Assembly (NCBI GenBank): GCA_965279065.1
Contig: OZ257134.1
Span: 3,472,001 to 3,536,000, forward strand
Direction of reading: 5' to 3'
Source: JAKAXS01 sp965279065
GTDB lineage: Bacteria > Pseudomonadota > Alphaproteobacteria > Rhizobiales > Hyphomicrobiaceae
DNA: 64,000 bases
Position 1 is the stretch's first letter; each line of letters opens with the position of its first letter. Positions 15,995 through 24,514 of the stretch are shown here, piece by piece. The translations under genes and the position numbers were made by a program. The notes beneath the pieces were generated by a model, which saw only the letters and a list, made by a program, of their open reading frames with translations, was not told the DNA's origin and made no database searches.

Positions 15995-17839
15995 ATGAAA
16001 ATCTTGGTACTCGACAAGCTGGCCGAGCCGCTCCTCCTGGAGCTCTTGTCCGACAACGTATGCTATCGCCCGGATTTATTGCGGCGGCATCCCTCCTTGC
16101 TCCGCGCCACGATCACCTCGGCTGGAATAGAGGCGGTCGTATCACAATTCGCGCCCCCGGCAGGGGTTAGTACCAACCGGAAGTCGAAACAAAAGCTTCT
16201 CTGGATCAGAGTGACGGTCGGCGAAGTATCGAAATCGGCCACACCGCTTGATCCCCAGCCCGGCTGCGACGAGCTAACAGTCGTATCCGTGGCAGCACCA
16301 GGCGACGACGCCGCATATCTGGCTGCCTTCGATGAAATCGAGCGCAGATCGGCCGGGCGGATATTCACAAAACCGGGCGTCCTTCACACCGTACCCTCCT
16401 CGCGATCGGCCGATCGCCGCGTAGTCATGATCGGAGCGGGGCTGGTCAACCTGATCACCGCTGCCACGCTGCAGGAAGAAGGCTTCAACGTTCACTGCTT
16501 CGACGGCGGGCCGGACCCTCGCTCGGCAGCGTCCTGGGCGCAGTACGGATGCAGCCGCGGAGGAGACGACGCGCGAATGTTCACGCTGACGGAGATGGAC
16601 AACTACAACGACAAAGCTAACTCGTCGGACATGAACACCATCTTCGACCGGGACGTCAGTGCTTCGGGCTGGAGCGCGCACAAGTCGCCGACGTTGTCCA
16701 ATCGCGAATCTGAGTGGGTGCAACAGTTCCGCAGCATACCGGTCTGGCTGGCCAAGAGATTCAATGACGATATCTTCTCGTTCAACCGGGAAAGCCTGCC
16801 GCTGTGGACCGATTGGATGCGGGACGACCCGACGCTGTTCACCTCAAGCCATCTCCGCGAAGGCATTCTGCGCATATATTCCGACAAGACCCATTTCGAA
16901 AGCGCGCTCGCAAGACAGAACCGCGTTGGCGCGACCCAAAAGGTGCTGACGCCCGAAATGGTCGCGAAAGAATTTCCCGCTTTGGGCGATGCAGTATGCG
17001 CCGGGCTGATCGCGGGCGGCGTGGTGGTCGTGGGATTCACGGTCAACGCCCACAAATTCATGCACCGGCTGCTGGACAAGCTCGAGCGCGGCGGTGCCAA
17101 GTTTGCATGGTCGCATCGCGCACAGAAGCTAGTATTTGATGCGCAACATCGGATCTCAGGCGTCAAGCTCGTCGACAATGTCGTGACGGCGCCGCACTAC
17201 GTCATTTCGCTGGGCACATACGGAAGGATGCTCCTTGCCGGGACACGGTCCCAGTTCAAGATCCACGGTGTTCTGGGGGCATGGCTGAGAATCCCGAACC
17301 TCGAACCGCGGCTCGACATCTCTCTCAAGCTTGGCCGCAAGTCCCACACCACGGAGGACGCCAACATCACCGTTGCAACGGACGAGGCCGGAGAGCCGAT
17401 CCTCATCATCGGATCGGGATACGGACACACAGGCATCGACCCCAACAACATCGACCGGTCCGTGCTCTACCAGATCTACGCGGGGCTGGACGACACCGCG
17501 GAAAAGTATTTCCCCCGCGGATATGCGGCATCGCGTGCGAAGGGCAACCTGGAAGCGAGCCTGAAATACTGCGTACGGCCGTGGACCGCGACGGGCCTCG
17601 GCCTGTTTGAAATGATCGGCACAAGCCAGGGCGGCCGGTGCGTCATAACCGGAGGCCACAATACCGGCGGCTTCGCGCAAGGGCCATCGATCGCCAAGGC
17701 TGTGCATGCCGCGCTAATGCACAACGAGCACCCGATGCACGCCAGCTATCATCCCGATAGGGCCTCGTCATTTCTCGAAGCGCTACCGCCCGTTGCCAGT
17801 GGAGATGAGCCGCCCGAACTGCTCGAAAACGCCGTCTAG
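15995..17839 (+). CDS. FAD-dependent oxidoreductase (DAO family) with an extra N-terminal domain
   Basis: 614 residues from ATG at 15995, preceded by a GGAG site. Residues 1-120 resemble the N-terminal half of a D-2-hydroxyacid dehydrogenase catalytic domain (MKILVLDKLAEPLLLELL, GIEAVVSQFAPP), but no NAD-binding half follows. From about residue 143 a DAO-type fold begins, VVMIGAGLVNLITAATLQ, in which the third glycine of GxGxxG is replaced by Asn. SAASWAQYGCSRGGDDARMF and, near the end, ITGGHNTGGFAQGPSIAKAV match amine- or amino-acid-oxidase-like enzymes. Expected chemistry is oxidation of an amino acid or secondary amine; this is inference. It is co-transcribed with the FAD/NAD(P) protein upstream. 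The weak N-terminal match could also be a docking or substrate domain. Confidence 0.75.
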   Translation: MKILVLDKLAEPLLLELLSDNVCYRPDLLRRHPSLLRATITSAGIEAVVSQFAPPAGVSTNRKSKQKLLWIRVTVGEVSKSATPLDPQPGCDELTVVSVAAPGDDAAYLAAFDEIERRSAGRIFTKPGVLHTVPSSRSADRRVVMIGAGLVNLITAATLQEEGFNVHCFDGGPDPRSAASWAQYGCSRGGDDARMFTLTEMDNYNDKANSSDMNTIFDRDVSASGWSAHKSPTLSNRESEWVQQFRSIPVWLAKRFNDDIFSFNRESLPLWTDWMRDDPTLFTSSHLREGILRIYSDKTHFESALARQNRVGATQKVLTPEMVAKEFPALGDAVCAGLIAGGVVVVGFTVNAHKFMHRLLDKLERGGAKFAWSHRAQKLVFDAQHRISGVKLVDNVVTAPHYVISLGTYGRMLLAGTRSQFKIHGVLGAWLRIPNLEPRLDISLKLGRKSHTTEDANITVATDEAGEPILIIGSGYGHTGIDPNNIDRSVLYQIYAGLDDTAEKYFPRGYAASRAKGNLEASLKYCVRPWTATGLGLFEMIGTSQGGRCVITGGHNTGGFAQGPSIAKAVHAALMHNEHPMHASYHPDRASSFLEALPPVASGDEPPELLENAV

Positions 17840-18027
17840 TTGTGAACTCTCAGGAGGTTGTCTATTCGGTCCGGGCCAGAGAAACTGAGGTTGCGGGCGT
17901 GAGGCGCATTCTTATAAGGACCATGGCATGGTTAGACTCTTAACTGCAGAGGCCAGACCTACCTAACCCTCTGCCCACCATTCCCCAGACGCCACGCGCA
18001 AGTGTACCGATCCAAACGGCCCGCGCC

Positions 18028-18723
18028 CTAAGCGCTCCTCCGGCTTAGGCCGCTCACGATCGGATCGGCGAGGACGACGGTTCGCGTGCCTGTAGGCACG
18101 CGGTTGTAGAGATCGACGGCATCGTGATCCAACAGCCGGATGCAGCCACTCGACGTCGCCTTGCCCAGCGACGTCGGCCGGCCGCCACCGTGGATGCGGT
18201 ATAACGTGTCTTTGCCGTTCTGATAGAGATAGAGCGCCCGCGCGCCCAGCGGGTTTTCCGGTCCGCCCGGCATGCCGTTGGCGAACGGCGCAGTGCGCGG
18301 ATCACGCGCCACCATCTCGGCCGGCGGCGTCCAGGTCGGCCACTCCGCCTTGCGAGCGATGTTGGCCACGCCGCTCCAACCGAATCCTTCCCGCCCGATC
18401 TCGATACCGTAGCGGATCGCCCGCCCGCCGGTCCCGGCCAGGTAGAGGTACCTGTTGGCCGTATCGACCACGATCGTGCCCGGCGGCTCGCTCGTCGGAT
18501 TGGTCACCGTCGTCCGCCGGAATTTTGGCTTGATGTCGCGCACGTCGGCTGCGGCGATGGGAAACTTCTCGGCGGTCAGCGCCGCATACTTTTGCCGATC
18601 GGCGTCGTTGACCTCATAGCCCAACCCCAGCCAATCGTCGTCGTCATTGGGCGCGCAGCCCGACACGGTGGCGGCCAGGCCCAACAGTACAAAGCGTCTC
18701 GATAACACGGCAGTCCCCCTCAT
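18028..18723 (-). CDS. L,D-transpeptidase (YkuD domain), probable exported lipoprotein
   Basis: 231 residues. The YkuD catalytic motif is complete: IHGGGRPTSLGKATSSGCIRL with the nucleophilic cysteine. The N terminus SRRFVLLGLAATVSGC has a twin arginine and ends in a lipobox-like VSGC, so export by Tat and lipidation are plausible. The enzyme would form 3-3 peptidoglycan cross-links or attach proteins to the wall. It is preceded on its own strand by a CTTAAG-N5-CTTAAT box (18780-18796) like those of the neighbouring two-component and efflux genes, which suggests it is part of that regulon. Confidence 0.9.
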   Translation of the reverse strand: MRGTAVLSRRFVLLGLAATVSGCAPNDDDDWLGLGYEVNDADRQKYAALTAEKFPIAAADVRDIKPKFRRTTVTNPTSEPPGTIVVDTANRYLYLAGTGGRAIRYGIEIGREGFGWSGVANIARKAEWPTWTPPAEMVARDPRTAPFANGMPGGPENPLGARALYLYQNGKDTLYRIHGGGRPTSLGKATSSGCIRLLDHDAVDLYNRVPTGTRTVVLADPIVSGLSRRSA

Positions 18724-18779
18724 GATGCCCGGCCAACGCGTGACGGGCCAAATCGCGAGTCGGCAGACTAGGCCGCCAT

Positions 18780-18796
18780 ATTAAGTGAGCCTTAAG
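18780..18796 (-). promoter_or_regulatory. PmrA/QseB-like box upstream of the L,D-transpeptidase gene
   Basis: Read on the minus strand: CTTAAG-GCTCA-CTTAAT, 57-73 bp upstream of the start at 18723. The spacing is exactly 5 bp, as in the PmrA box (YTTAAK-N5-YTTAAK). It also fits the TTAA-N7-TTAA spacing of CtrA sites. Confidence 0.6.
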
Positions 18797-18969
18797 GGCA
18801 ACCGAGCTGTCTCTTTCGCCCTCAATCGGATGCAACCGGGCCACATCTGGGTTGAAGAACGCCATCGCCGCCACAACTGGAAGGCCGCCGGTCCGATGTA
18901 GATGGTGTGCAAGGACGATACCCTGACCACCACGTGCACGGCGCGCCGTCGCCGCCTGCGACTGATCGC

Positions 18970-19626
18970 TCAGGGTTTCGCGCGATAGCCCAGTCCGCGA
19001 ACGGTCTCGATGCGTTCGCGCCCGATCTTGGCGCGCAGATGGTGGATGTGGACCTCGACCGCGTTGCTCTCGACTTCCTCTTGCCAGCCGTAGAGCGCCT
19101 CTTCGAGTTCCGCCTTGGACTGGATCACGCCGGGACGCTCCACCAGCGCCATCAGCAGCGCGAACTCGCGCCGCGACAGGGTGACGGCCTCGCCGTTCGC
19201 CGTCACCGTCTGCCGCTGCGGATCGAGTTCCAGTCCCTGCCAGACGATCGTCGGCGTCGCGCGTCCCACAGCGCGGCGGCGTAGCGCCCGCAGCCGCGCC
19301 GCCACTTCGTCGAGGTCGAAAGGCTTGCCCAGGTAGTCGTCGGCGCCGTCGTCGAGCCCGCGGACCCTGTCGGCCACCGCGTCGCGTGCGGTCAGCAGCA
19401 GCACCGGCACCGCATCGTTGCGCTGCCGCAGCTCCCGCAGCACATCGAAACCGGACCCGTCCGGCAGCATGATGTCGAGCACGACAGCGTCGAACGTCGT
19501 GGTCGCCAGCGCCGCCAGCGCGTCGGCACATGTCTCCACCGCCTCCGCGGCAATGCCGTGCAGACCGAGCCCAACCGTCAAACCGTTCTGCAGAACGGCA
19601 TCGTCTTCCACGATGAGAACCCGCAT
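18970..19626 (-). CDS. OmpR/PhoB-type response regulator (QseB/PmrA subfamily)
   Basis: 218 residues. The receiver domain has acidic pocket EDD (7-9), phospho-acceptor Asp51 in VVLDIMLPDGSG, Thr in LLLTARD and Lys in YLGKPF. The C-terminal winged helix has LSRREFALLMAL, the recognition helix SNAVEVHIHHLRAKIG and ETVRGLGYR. It is divergent from the histidine kinase at 19771, sharing a 144-bp promoter region with a perfect CTTAAG-N5-CTTAAG box, so autoregulation of both is likely. Neighbouring targets carrying the same box are the L,D-transpeptidase and the RND pump. Confidence 0.93.
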   Translation of the reverse strand: MRVLIVEDDAVLQNGLTVGLGLHGIAAEAVETCADALAALATTTFDAVVLDIMLPDGSGFDVLRELRQRNDAVPVLLLTARDAVADRVRGLDDGADDYLGKPFDLDEVAARLRALRRRAVGRATPTIVWQGLELDPQRQTVTANGEAVTLSRREFALLMALVERPGVIQSKAELEEALYGWQEEVESNAVEVHIHHLRAKIGRERIETVRGLGYRAKP

Positions 19627-19699
19627 ACTGATCCCTTACCGCTCGTCAGGCACCTTTTGCCAGCATTCCGTGGAACTCCGGCCCCCAACTGAGGCCGGG

Positions 19700-19716
19700 C
19701 TTAAGCTTGACTTAAG
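19700..19716. promoter_or_regulatory. Perfect CTTAAG-N5-CTTAAG box between regulator and kinase genes
   Basis: CTTAAG-CTTGA-CTTAAG in the divergent promoter region, 71 bp or less from the kinase start and about 74-90 bp from the regulator start. CTTAAG is its own reverse complement, so the site reads the same in both directions. Matches the PmrA-box format; CtrA spacing is the alternative reading. Confidence 0.65.
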
Positions 19717-19770
19717 CTCGGCGGTGTCCGTTGTTGCTCAAATGCCCGCAACACGCCACCGCCCCCAGCC

Positions 19771-21180
19771 ATGAGATCCATGACCGCCCGCCTGTACGGA
19801 CTGCTGCTGCTGGCCACCAGCATCGTCTGGCTGTGCGGCATAGCGTGGATCTATTCCGGCAGCCGGCAGGAGCTGGAGCGGGTGCTCGATGCCCGCCTCG
19901 AAGAGGCCACGCGCATGGTTGGCTCGCTTATCGAAAGCGCCAACGTGCAGGTAACGACCGGCATCTCCGGCGTGCGCGTCCCCAAGCAATCCATCCCCCT
20001 GCAGAAGCTCGAAACCAATTTCCAGCTGGCCTGCCAGATCTGGTCCATCGATGGTCAGCTGGTCGGCAAATCCAGCGAAGCCCCCATGACGCAACTGACC
20101 AACGTCACGAGCGGATACTCCAATCAGGACATCAACGGCACGCGTTGGCGCGTCTTCGCCAGCGAAAATCGCGATCGCGGCATCCGCGTGCTGGTCGGCG
20201 ACAACATCGGCCACCGCGAGCGGCTGGTGCGCGAGCTCATGTGGGGCCTGGCCGGCCCCGGTCTGGTCGTACTGATGATCCTGAGCGGATTGATCTGGCT
20301 GGCCATCCGCGAGGGCCTGGCGCCCCTGCGCCGCCTGACCGAGGCCGTCGCAGGTCGCAACGCCGACGATCTGAGCGCGCTCGACATCGGCCGCAGCCCG
20401 AGGGAGATCAGGCCCGTCGTCGACGGTCTGAACGACCTGTTCCGCAAGGTCGTCACCGCCCGCGAGCACGAGCGCAGCGTCACGGCGTTCGCGGCCCACG
20501 AGTTGCGGACGCCTCTCGCCGGTCTGAGGACGCAGGTGCAGATCGCCCTCGCCGCACCCGATCCTGCGACGCGTGAAACGGCGCTGAAGAATGCCATCAC
20601 GGCTGTCGACCGCACGACGCGCATGGCCAAGCAGCTGCTGGCGCTGGCCCAGATCGACGCCGCCGACCCCGACGGTCCCCAGGAGTGGATCGACGCCGGT
20701 GCTCGCCTGCGTGCTATCTGCGAGGAGTTGAAGACCAAGGAGCATCCAGCTCCCGCCCTCATCGACGAAGGCCTGTTCGGCTGCAAGATCAAGGCAAACC
20801 CGGACGCCTTCCATGTGGCGGCCCGCAACCTCACCGAGAACGCGATCCAGTACGCCCGCAGCGGCGAGCCGATCCGCTGGTCGCTGTCCCGCTCGGATAC
20901 CGCGGCGCTGATTACCCTGGAAGACGATGGCCCCGGTATTCCTCGCGATGAACTCGAGCAGGTGACGCAGCGATTCTTCCGTGGCCGCCACAAGAGCCCG
21001 GTCGGCAGTGGCCTCGGACTGTCGATCGCCGAAACCGCATTGGAAAAGGACGGCATGTCGCTGCGGCTGCAAAGTCGCGACCCCGAACCGGGCCTGCGCG
21101 CGCAGATCGTCGTCGCAACGCACCGCGTGTTGCCAGCCGAGCGTCCACAGCACGCATCGGCTCTGACATCGGACGCCTAA
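19771..21180 (+). CDS. Sensor histidine kinase (QseC/PmrB-like)
   Basis: 469 residues. TM1 lies at about residues 7-27, followed by a periplasmic sensor of about 130 residues and TM2 at about 160-185 (LAGPGLVVLMILSGLIWLAI). A HAMP-like linker follows, then the H box AAHELRTPLAGL with the phospho-accepting His. The ATP-binding domain has NLTENAIQYA, DDGPGI and GSGLGLSIAE. It is divergent from its probable partner regulator at 18970-19626 and upstream of the RND genes on the same strand, although 129 bp and a separate regulator box separate them. The signal is unknown; relatives sense metals, cationic peptides or small molecules. Confidence 0.92.
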   Translation: MRSMTARLYGLLLLATSIVWLCGIAWIYSGSRQELERVLDARLEEATRMVGSLIESANVQVTTGISGVRVPKQSIPLQKLETNFQLACQIWSIDGQLVGKSSEAPMTQLTNVTSGYSNQDINGTRWRVFASENRDRGIRVLVGDNIGHRERLVRELMWGLAGPGLVVLMILSGLIWLAIREGLAPLRRLTEAVAGRNADDLSALDIGRSPREIRPVVDGLNDLFRKVVTAREHERSVTAFAAHELRTPLAGLRTQVQIALAAPDPATRETALKNAITAVDRTTRMAKQLLALAQIDAADPDGPQEWIDAGARLRAICEELKTKEHPAPALIDEGLFGCKIKANPDAFHVAARNLTENAIQYARSGEPIRWSLSRSDTAALITLEDDGPGIPRDELEQVTQRFFRGRHKSPVGSGLGLSIAETALEKDGMSLRLQSRDPEPGLRAQIVVATHRVLPAERPQHASALTSDA

Positions 21181-21232
21181 TTTACTGGCAGCGCTGGACA
21201 GATCGCCCCATGCGGCACCCGCAGCCGCCCCG

Positions 21233-21249
21233 CTTAAGCTTCCCTTAAT
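21233..21249 (+). promoter_or_regulatory. PmrA/QseB-like box upstream of the RND efflux operon
   Basis: CTTAAG-CTTCC-CTTAAT, 61-77 bp upstream of the permease ATG at 21310 and after the kinase stop. Same 5-bp spacing and the same degenerate last base as the L,D-transpeptidase box. Confidence 0.62.
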
Positions 21250-21309
21250 CTGAGCCACGAGAGGTGCCCCCGCAGCACGAAATCACGCGCTGGCAGGGAA
21301 CGACACCGC

Positions 21310-24300
21310 ATGTGGATTGTCCGTTATGCGATCAATCATCGCCACAGCATCGGCGTGCTGGCCATCCTGCTGCTGCTGGTTGGTGGACTGACCGCACGCC
21401 GCATGTCGACGGACATCCTACCGCCGGTCAACATTCCCGCCATCAATGTCATCTGGACCTACCAGGGTCTCAACCCGCAGGAGATGGCCAGCAAGCTGAC
21501 CTCGTTCAGCGAACTCGCGGTCATGAACAACGTCGACAACCTGCGCGAGGTCCGTTCGGAGACGATCAACGGCGTCGGCATCGTCCGCATCAGCTTCCAG
21601 CCAGGCACCAACGTCACGTCGGCCTTCACTCAGGTCACGTCCGTCAGCCAGACTATTCTGCGCCGCATGCCTACCGGCACCAATCCGCCGCTGATCGTGC
21701 CCTATGTTCCCTCCAGCGTGCCGATCATCCAGCTGGTTCTGGCATCCGACACCCTGACCGACGGCGCCCTTTATGATTACGCCCGCCTTCAACTGCGGGC
21801 CCAGATCCAGTCGATCCGCGGCATCCGACTGTCGTTGCCGTATGGCGGCGCCTCGCGCCAGGTGATGATCGACCTGAAACCCGAGGCTCTGCAGGCCTAC
21901 GGAATTTCCCCAAGCGACATCGCGCGGGCAACGGCGACCCAGAACCTCACGCTACCCTCGGGCGCGCTGCGCATCGACTCCCGTGAAATCGTCGTTACGA
22001 CCAACGCCAGCCCCGAGACGGTCGCGAGCTTCGCGGATCTGCCGCTGCGCTCCGTCAATGGCCGCGTCGTGCGCGTATCCGATGTGGCGAGCGTTCGCGA
22101 TGGCCAGGCCGTGCAGACCAACATCGCCCGCCTCGACGGCCAGAACGCCGTCATCGTCTCGATCCTGAAGCTCGGCGACGCCTCCACCCTCGACATCATC
22201 AACCAGATCCGCGAGCGCATGCCGGAGTTGCAGGCCGCAGCCCCTGAAGGCATCACCATCGCGCCGGTCTTCGATCAGTCGGTGTTCGTCACCCGCGCCA
22301 TCAACAACGTCATGATCGAGGCCATCATCGTCGGCTTGCTGGTCGCCTTCGTCGTTCTCGTCTTCCTTGGCAGCTGGCGCTCCTCGCTGATCGTGCTGAC
22401 ATCGATCCCGTTAGCCCTGCTCGCCTCGATTGCCGGCTTGGCGGCCACCGGCAACACCTTCAACCTCATGACGCTCGGCGGCCTGATGCTGGCCATCGGC
22501 ATCCTCGTCGATAACGCCCTCGTCGAGATCGAGAACATCAACCGCAACCTTGAAGCCGGCCTCGGCCTGCGCGAAGCCGTGTTGAAAAGTGCCAGCGAAG
22601 TGGCATTTCCGGAATTCGTTTCGACGCTGGCGATCTGCATCGTCTTCTCGCCCCTGTTCTTGCTGACGGGCACCGCCGCCTTCGTCTTCGTGCCCCTGGC
22701 CTTGTCGGTCGTCTTCGCCATGGCGGCGTCATACGTTCTGTCGCGCACACTGGTGCCCACGCTGGCCACGCTGATGCTGTCCGCCGCATCCGGCCATCCG
22801 GGACAAGGCAATGGACCCCTCAGCCGCCTGTCCCGCGGCGTCGACCACACCTTGGGTTTTCTGGAAAACGTCGTCGCCGGACTGGCGCGACTGCAGCTGC
22901 GTTGGAAAGTCATCCCGATCGCCGGGCTGGTGTTCGCCCTGTCCCTGGGCGCCGTGGCCGCCACCAATCTCGGTCGCGAGTTCTTCCCAGAGACCGACGC
23001 CGGCATGATCCGCGTCTACGCCCGCGCGCAATCCGGACTGCGCCTCGAAGAAACCGCACGCACGTTCGCCGACGTGCAGCGCGAGATCCGCAACGTTATC
23101 CCGCCCGAAGAAGTCGGATTCATCGCCGAAAACATCGGCACTCCCGAGCCCGTCAATCTCGCCTGGGTGGAGAGCGGCGTCATCGGTTCGTTCGACGGCG
23201 AAATCCTCGTGCAGCTGGCCGACAAGCACGCACCGACGGCAGACTACGTCGTCAAGATCCGTCACATGCTCAAGGAAAAATTCCCCGGGCTGACGACCTA
23301 TTTCCGACCGGCGGATGCCACGTCGCAAACCCTCGCCGGCGCTGCCCAGACGGCCATCGAAGTTCGCCTGATCGGCCGGGACGGCCCTGGTAATTCGGAA
23401 ATCGCCCGCGAGTTGATGACGCGCATGCGCGAGATTCCCGGCGCCGTCGACATTGCCATGAAGCAGGTGCGCGACCTGCCGTCCTACTACCTCGAGATCG
23501 ATCGCGTTCGCGCCCTGCAGATTGGCGTCACGCCTCAGGACGCAGCGACCGCTCTCCTCGCGGCGCTCGGCGCCTCCGGCACCGTATCACCCAGCTACTG
23601 GGCCGACCCCACCCAGGGCGCGTCGTACACCGTCCAGGTTGTGGCCCCGCCAGTCAATCTCACCACGCTGGAGCAGCTGTTGAACACACCGGTGCGTCCG
23701 TCCGCGGGCGGCGAGCCGGTCTCGCTGCGCGCCTTCGCATCGCTGCAGCTGCGCAACATCCCGGCCAACATCGATCGCACGACCTTGCAACCGACGACCA
23801 CGATTCTCGCCAACGTCGAAGGCCGCGATCTGGGCGGCGTCTATGCCGATGTATCTGCCGTCATCGATCAGCTGCGGCCGCGCCTCAAGCCCGGCAACCG
23901 CATCGACGTCGCCGGCCAGGCCCAGTCGATGGAGCTGGCATACGCGGAAATGCTGGGCGGGCTCCTGATGGCGTCGATCTTCGTCTACCTTGTCATGGTC
24001 GTGAATTTCCAATCGTGGATCATGCCCCTCATCGCCATGGGCGGTCTGCCCGTGGCGATCTCCGGTGCCCTGTTCGCGTTGTTCGTCACCGGCACGCCAC
24101 TCTCGGTCCCGGCTCTCACAGGATTGATCATGGTCATCGGCGTCTCCACGGCCAACAGCGTGCTGGTCACCAGCTTCGCCCGCGACCGCCTCCACGAAGG
24201 CGAGGCACCAACGCAGGCCGCCGTCGACGCGGCGCGGACTCGCCTGCGTCCCGTGCTGATGACGGCGACCGCGATGATCGTCGGCATCTTGCCGATGGCA

Positions 24301-24498
24301 CTTGGCCATGGCGAAGGCGGCGAGCAGAACGCCCCACTCGGCCGCGCCGTCGTCGGCGGGCTGATCTTCGGCACCTGCGCCACGCTGACGTTCGTTCCAT
24401 TCCTGTTTTCCACCCTCGCGGGCCTTGGCCGGCGGCACGCAACTGCCGAGTCAGACCCTGCGCACGTCCCCGCTCGCCCGTTCATGCCTGCCGAGTAA
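21310..24498 (+). CDS. RND-family efflux pump inner-membrane permease (AcrB-like)
   Basis: 1062 residues. Proton-driven export pump of the HAE type: TM1 at residues 14-30, a large periplasmic loop, TM2-TM6 from about residue 338 (AIIVGLLVAFVVLVFLGSWR), the proton-relay helix LMLAIGILVDNALVEIENIN, a second periplasmic loop, and TM8-12 ending near residue 1040. The N terminus MWIVRYAINHRHSIGVLAIL is typical of a branch often annotated as CusA/MdtB-like multidrug pumps. It precedes its adaptor gene by 16 bp. Unusually the permease comes first and no outer-membrane channel gene follows. Likely controlled by the adjacent two-component system through the box at 21233-21249. Confidence 0.93.
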   Translation: MWIVRYAINHRHSIGVLAILLLLVGGLTARRMSTDILPPVNIPAINVIWTYQGLNPQEMASKLTSFSELAVMNNVDNLREVRSETINGVGIVRISFQPGTNVTSAFTQVTSVSQTILRRMPTGTNPPLIVPYVPSSVPIIQLVLASDTLTDGALYDYARLQLRAQIQSIRGIRLSLPYGGASRQVMIDLKPEALQAYGISPSDIARATATQNLTLPSGALRIDSREIVVTTNASPETVASFADLPLRSVNGRVVRVSDVASVRDGQAVQTNIARLDGQNAVIVSILKLGDASTLDIINQIRERMPELQAAAPEGITIAPVFDQSVFVTRAINNVMIEAIIVGLLVAFVVLVFLGSWRSSLIVLTSIPLALLASIAGLAATGNTFNLMTLGGLMLAIGILVDNALVEIENINRNLEAGLGLREAVLKSASEVAFPEFVSTLAICIVFSPLFLLTGTAAFVFVPLALSVVFAMAASYVLSRTLVPTLATLMLSAASGHPGQGNGPLSRLSRGVDHTLGFLENVVAGLARLQLRWKVIPIAGLVFALSLGAVAATNLGREFFPETDAGMIRVYARAQSGLRLEETARTFADVQREIRNVIPPEEVGFIAENIGTPEPVNLAWVESGVIGSFDGEILVQLADKHAPTADYVVKIRHMLKEKFPGLTTYFRPADATSQTLAGAAQTAIEVRLIGRDGPGNSEIARELMTRMREIPGAVDIAMKQVRDLPSYYLEIDRVRALQIGVTPQDAATALLAALGASGTVSPSYWADPTQGASYTVQVVAPPVNLTTLEQLLNTPVRPSAGGEPVSLRAFASLQLRNIPANIDRTTLQPTTTILANVEGRDLGGVYADVSAVIDQLRPRLKPGNRIDVAGQAQSMELAYAEMLGGLLMASIFVYLVMVVNFQSWIMPLIAMGGLPVAISGALFALFVTGTPLSVPALTGLIMVIGVSTANSVLVTSFARDRLHEGEAPTQAAVDAARTRLRPVLMTATAMIVGILPMALGHGEGGEQNAPLGRAVVGGLIFGTCATLTFVPFLFSTLAGLGRRHATAESDPAHVPARPFMPAE

Positions 24499-24514
24499 CC
24501 ACGGAGCCGATCGA

